From positions 1 to 5,201 of the forward strand of contig DASYWT010000139.1 in the NCBI GenBank assembly GCA_035935775.1: a stretch of DNA of 5,201 nt, written 5' to 3'. This DNA is from JAICWP01 sp035935775. Its GTDB lineage: Bacteria > Acidobacteriota > Terriglobia > Terriglobales > Acidobacteriaceae. Shown here one piece after another: positions 5,068 to 5,201 of this stretch. How positions within the stretch are numbered: the first letter of the stretch is position 1; every line of letters begins with the position of its first letter. The notes below the pieces were generated by a model. It worked only from the letters and a program-made list of their open reading frames with translations. It had not been told where the DNA came from and ran no database searches. Made by a program: the position numbers and the translations under genes.

Positions 5068-5165
5068 TTGAAGAATGACGAATGCAGAATGAAGAATTAA
5101 GACCGACACTGCCGGCCGATTGCGAGCGGTTCTTAATCGTCAATCTTCATTCATCAATTATCAAT
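5066..5165. repeat. Inverted pair of heptamer arrays between atpA and atpG
   Basis: The left arm is AATTGAA (5066-5072), GAATGAC (5073-5079), GAATGCA (5080-5086), GAATGAA (5087-5093) and GAATTAA (5094-5100), beginning inside the atpA stop codon. The right arm is TCTTAAT (5131-5137), CGTCAAT (5138-5144), CTTCATT (5145-5151), CATCAAT (5152-5158) and TATCAAT (5159-5165). Pairing blocks are AATTGA/TCAATT (5066-5071/5161-5166), GAATGAAGA/TCTTCATTC (5087-5095/5144-5152), ATTAAGA/TCTTAAT (5096-5102/5131-5137) and CCG/CGG (5103-5105/5127-5129). The unpaired offsets between blocks are 6-7 nt. The AT-rich arms enclose a GC-rich centre and contrast sharply with the flanking coding DNA. Confidence 0.85.
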
Positions 5166-5171
5166 TGAGAC

Positions 5172-5201
5172 ATGGCGGGCATCCTCGACATCCGGCGGCG
5201 A
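5172..5201 (+). CDS. atpG: F-type ATP synthase F1 subunit gamma, N-terminal ten residues (3' end outside window)
   Basis: Only ten codons are present, reading MAGILDIRRR. This matches the conserved start of the gamma subunit (MA...DIRRRI), and the position after atpA is the usual place for atpG. Gamma is the central rotor shaft that turns inside the alpha3beta3 head. The start at ATG 5172-5174 lies 104 nt after atpA and has no clear Shine-Dalgarno sequence; the preceding bases (TCAATTGAGAC) are the last arm of the heptamer array. The call relies on a short match plus strong operon context. Confidence 0.85.
   Translation, partial: MAGILDIRRR

Noticed and set aside
4471..5109. 212-codon minus-strand ORF opposite atpA
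   Set aside because: It is antisense to a highly conserved alpha subunit and starts in the repeat array; no independent support.

Overview
The window comes from a GC-rich bacterial chromosome. It most resembles the Acidobacteriota. This placement is an inference from three things. The ATP synthase operon starts with two b-type stalk genes, the second carrying an export-type N-terminus. The a and c ring genes are absent from the start of the operon. The intergenic DNA is full of short hairpins and 7-bp-period repeats of a kind I associate with that phylum. No rRNA or other phylogenetic marker is present to confirm it.

Layout. Positions 2-178 are the 3' end of an adenine phosphoribosyltransferase gene (apt). 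Positions 179-506 are non-coding and hold a short heptamer array and a cluster of GC-rich hairpins (REP-like). Positions 507-770 encode an unrecognised 87-residue protein on the minus strand, convergent with apt. Positions 771-1317 are repeat-rich: a heptamer array, a 216-bp element with perfect 14-bp terminal inverted repeats, a 40-bp tandem duplication and a second heptamer array. Positions 1318-1501 look like a small structured transcript: two abutting stem-loops, a very strong Shine-Dalgarno sequence and a 33-codon basic ORF. A good sigma70-type promoter at 1513-1542 then precedes the ATP synthase operon.

From 1599 to the end the order is b' (1599-2078), b (2075-2917), delta (atpH, 2921-3463), alpha (atpA, 3535-5067) and the first ten codons of gamma (atpG, 5172-). 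The two b-type proteins and delta form the peripheral stalk that holds the alpha3beta3 head still while gamma rotates, so the first three genes make one mechanical module and are tightly packed (4-nt overlap, then a 3-nt gap). By contrast the delta-alpha gap (71 nt) and the alpha-gamma gap (104 nt) are filled with inverted 7-bp-period arrays that begin at the upstream stop codon.

The most unusual signal is this recurring 7-bp periodicity in five separate intergenic positions, with a different heptamer at most sites. Next are the structured leader with the 33-residue ORF and the predicted periplasmic extension on the second b subunit. I see no CRISPR array, transposase, tRNA, rRNA or defence system.
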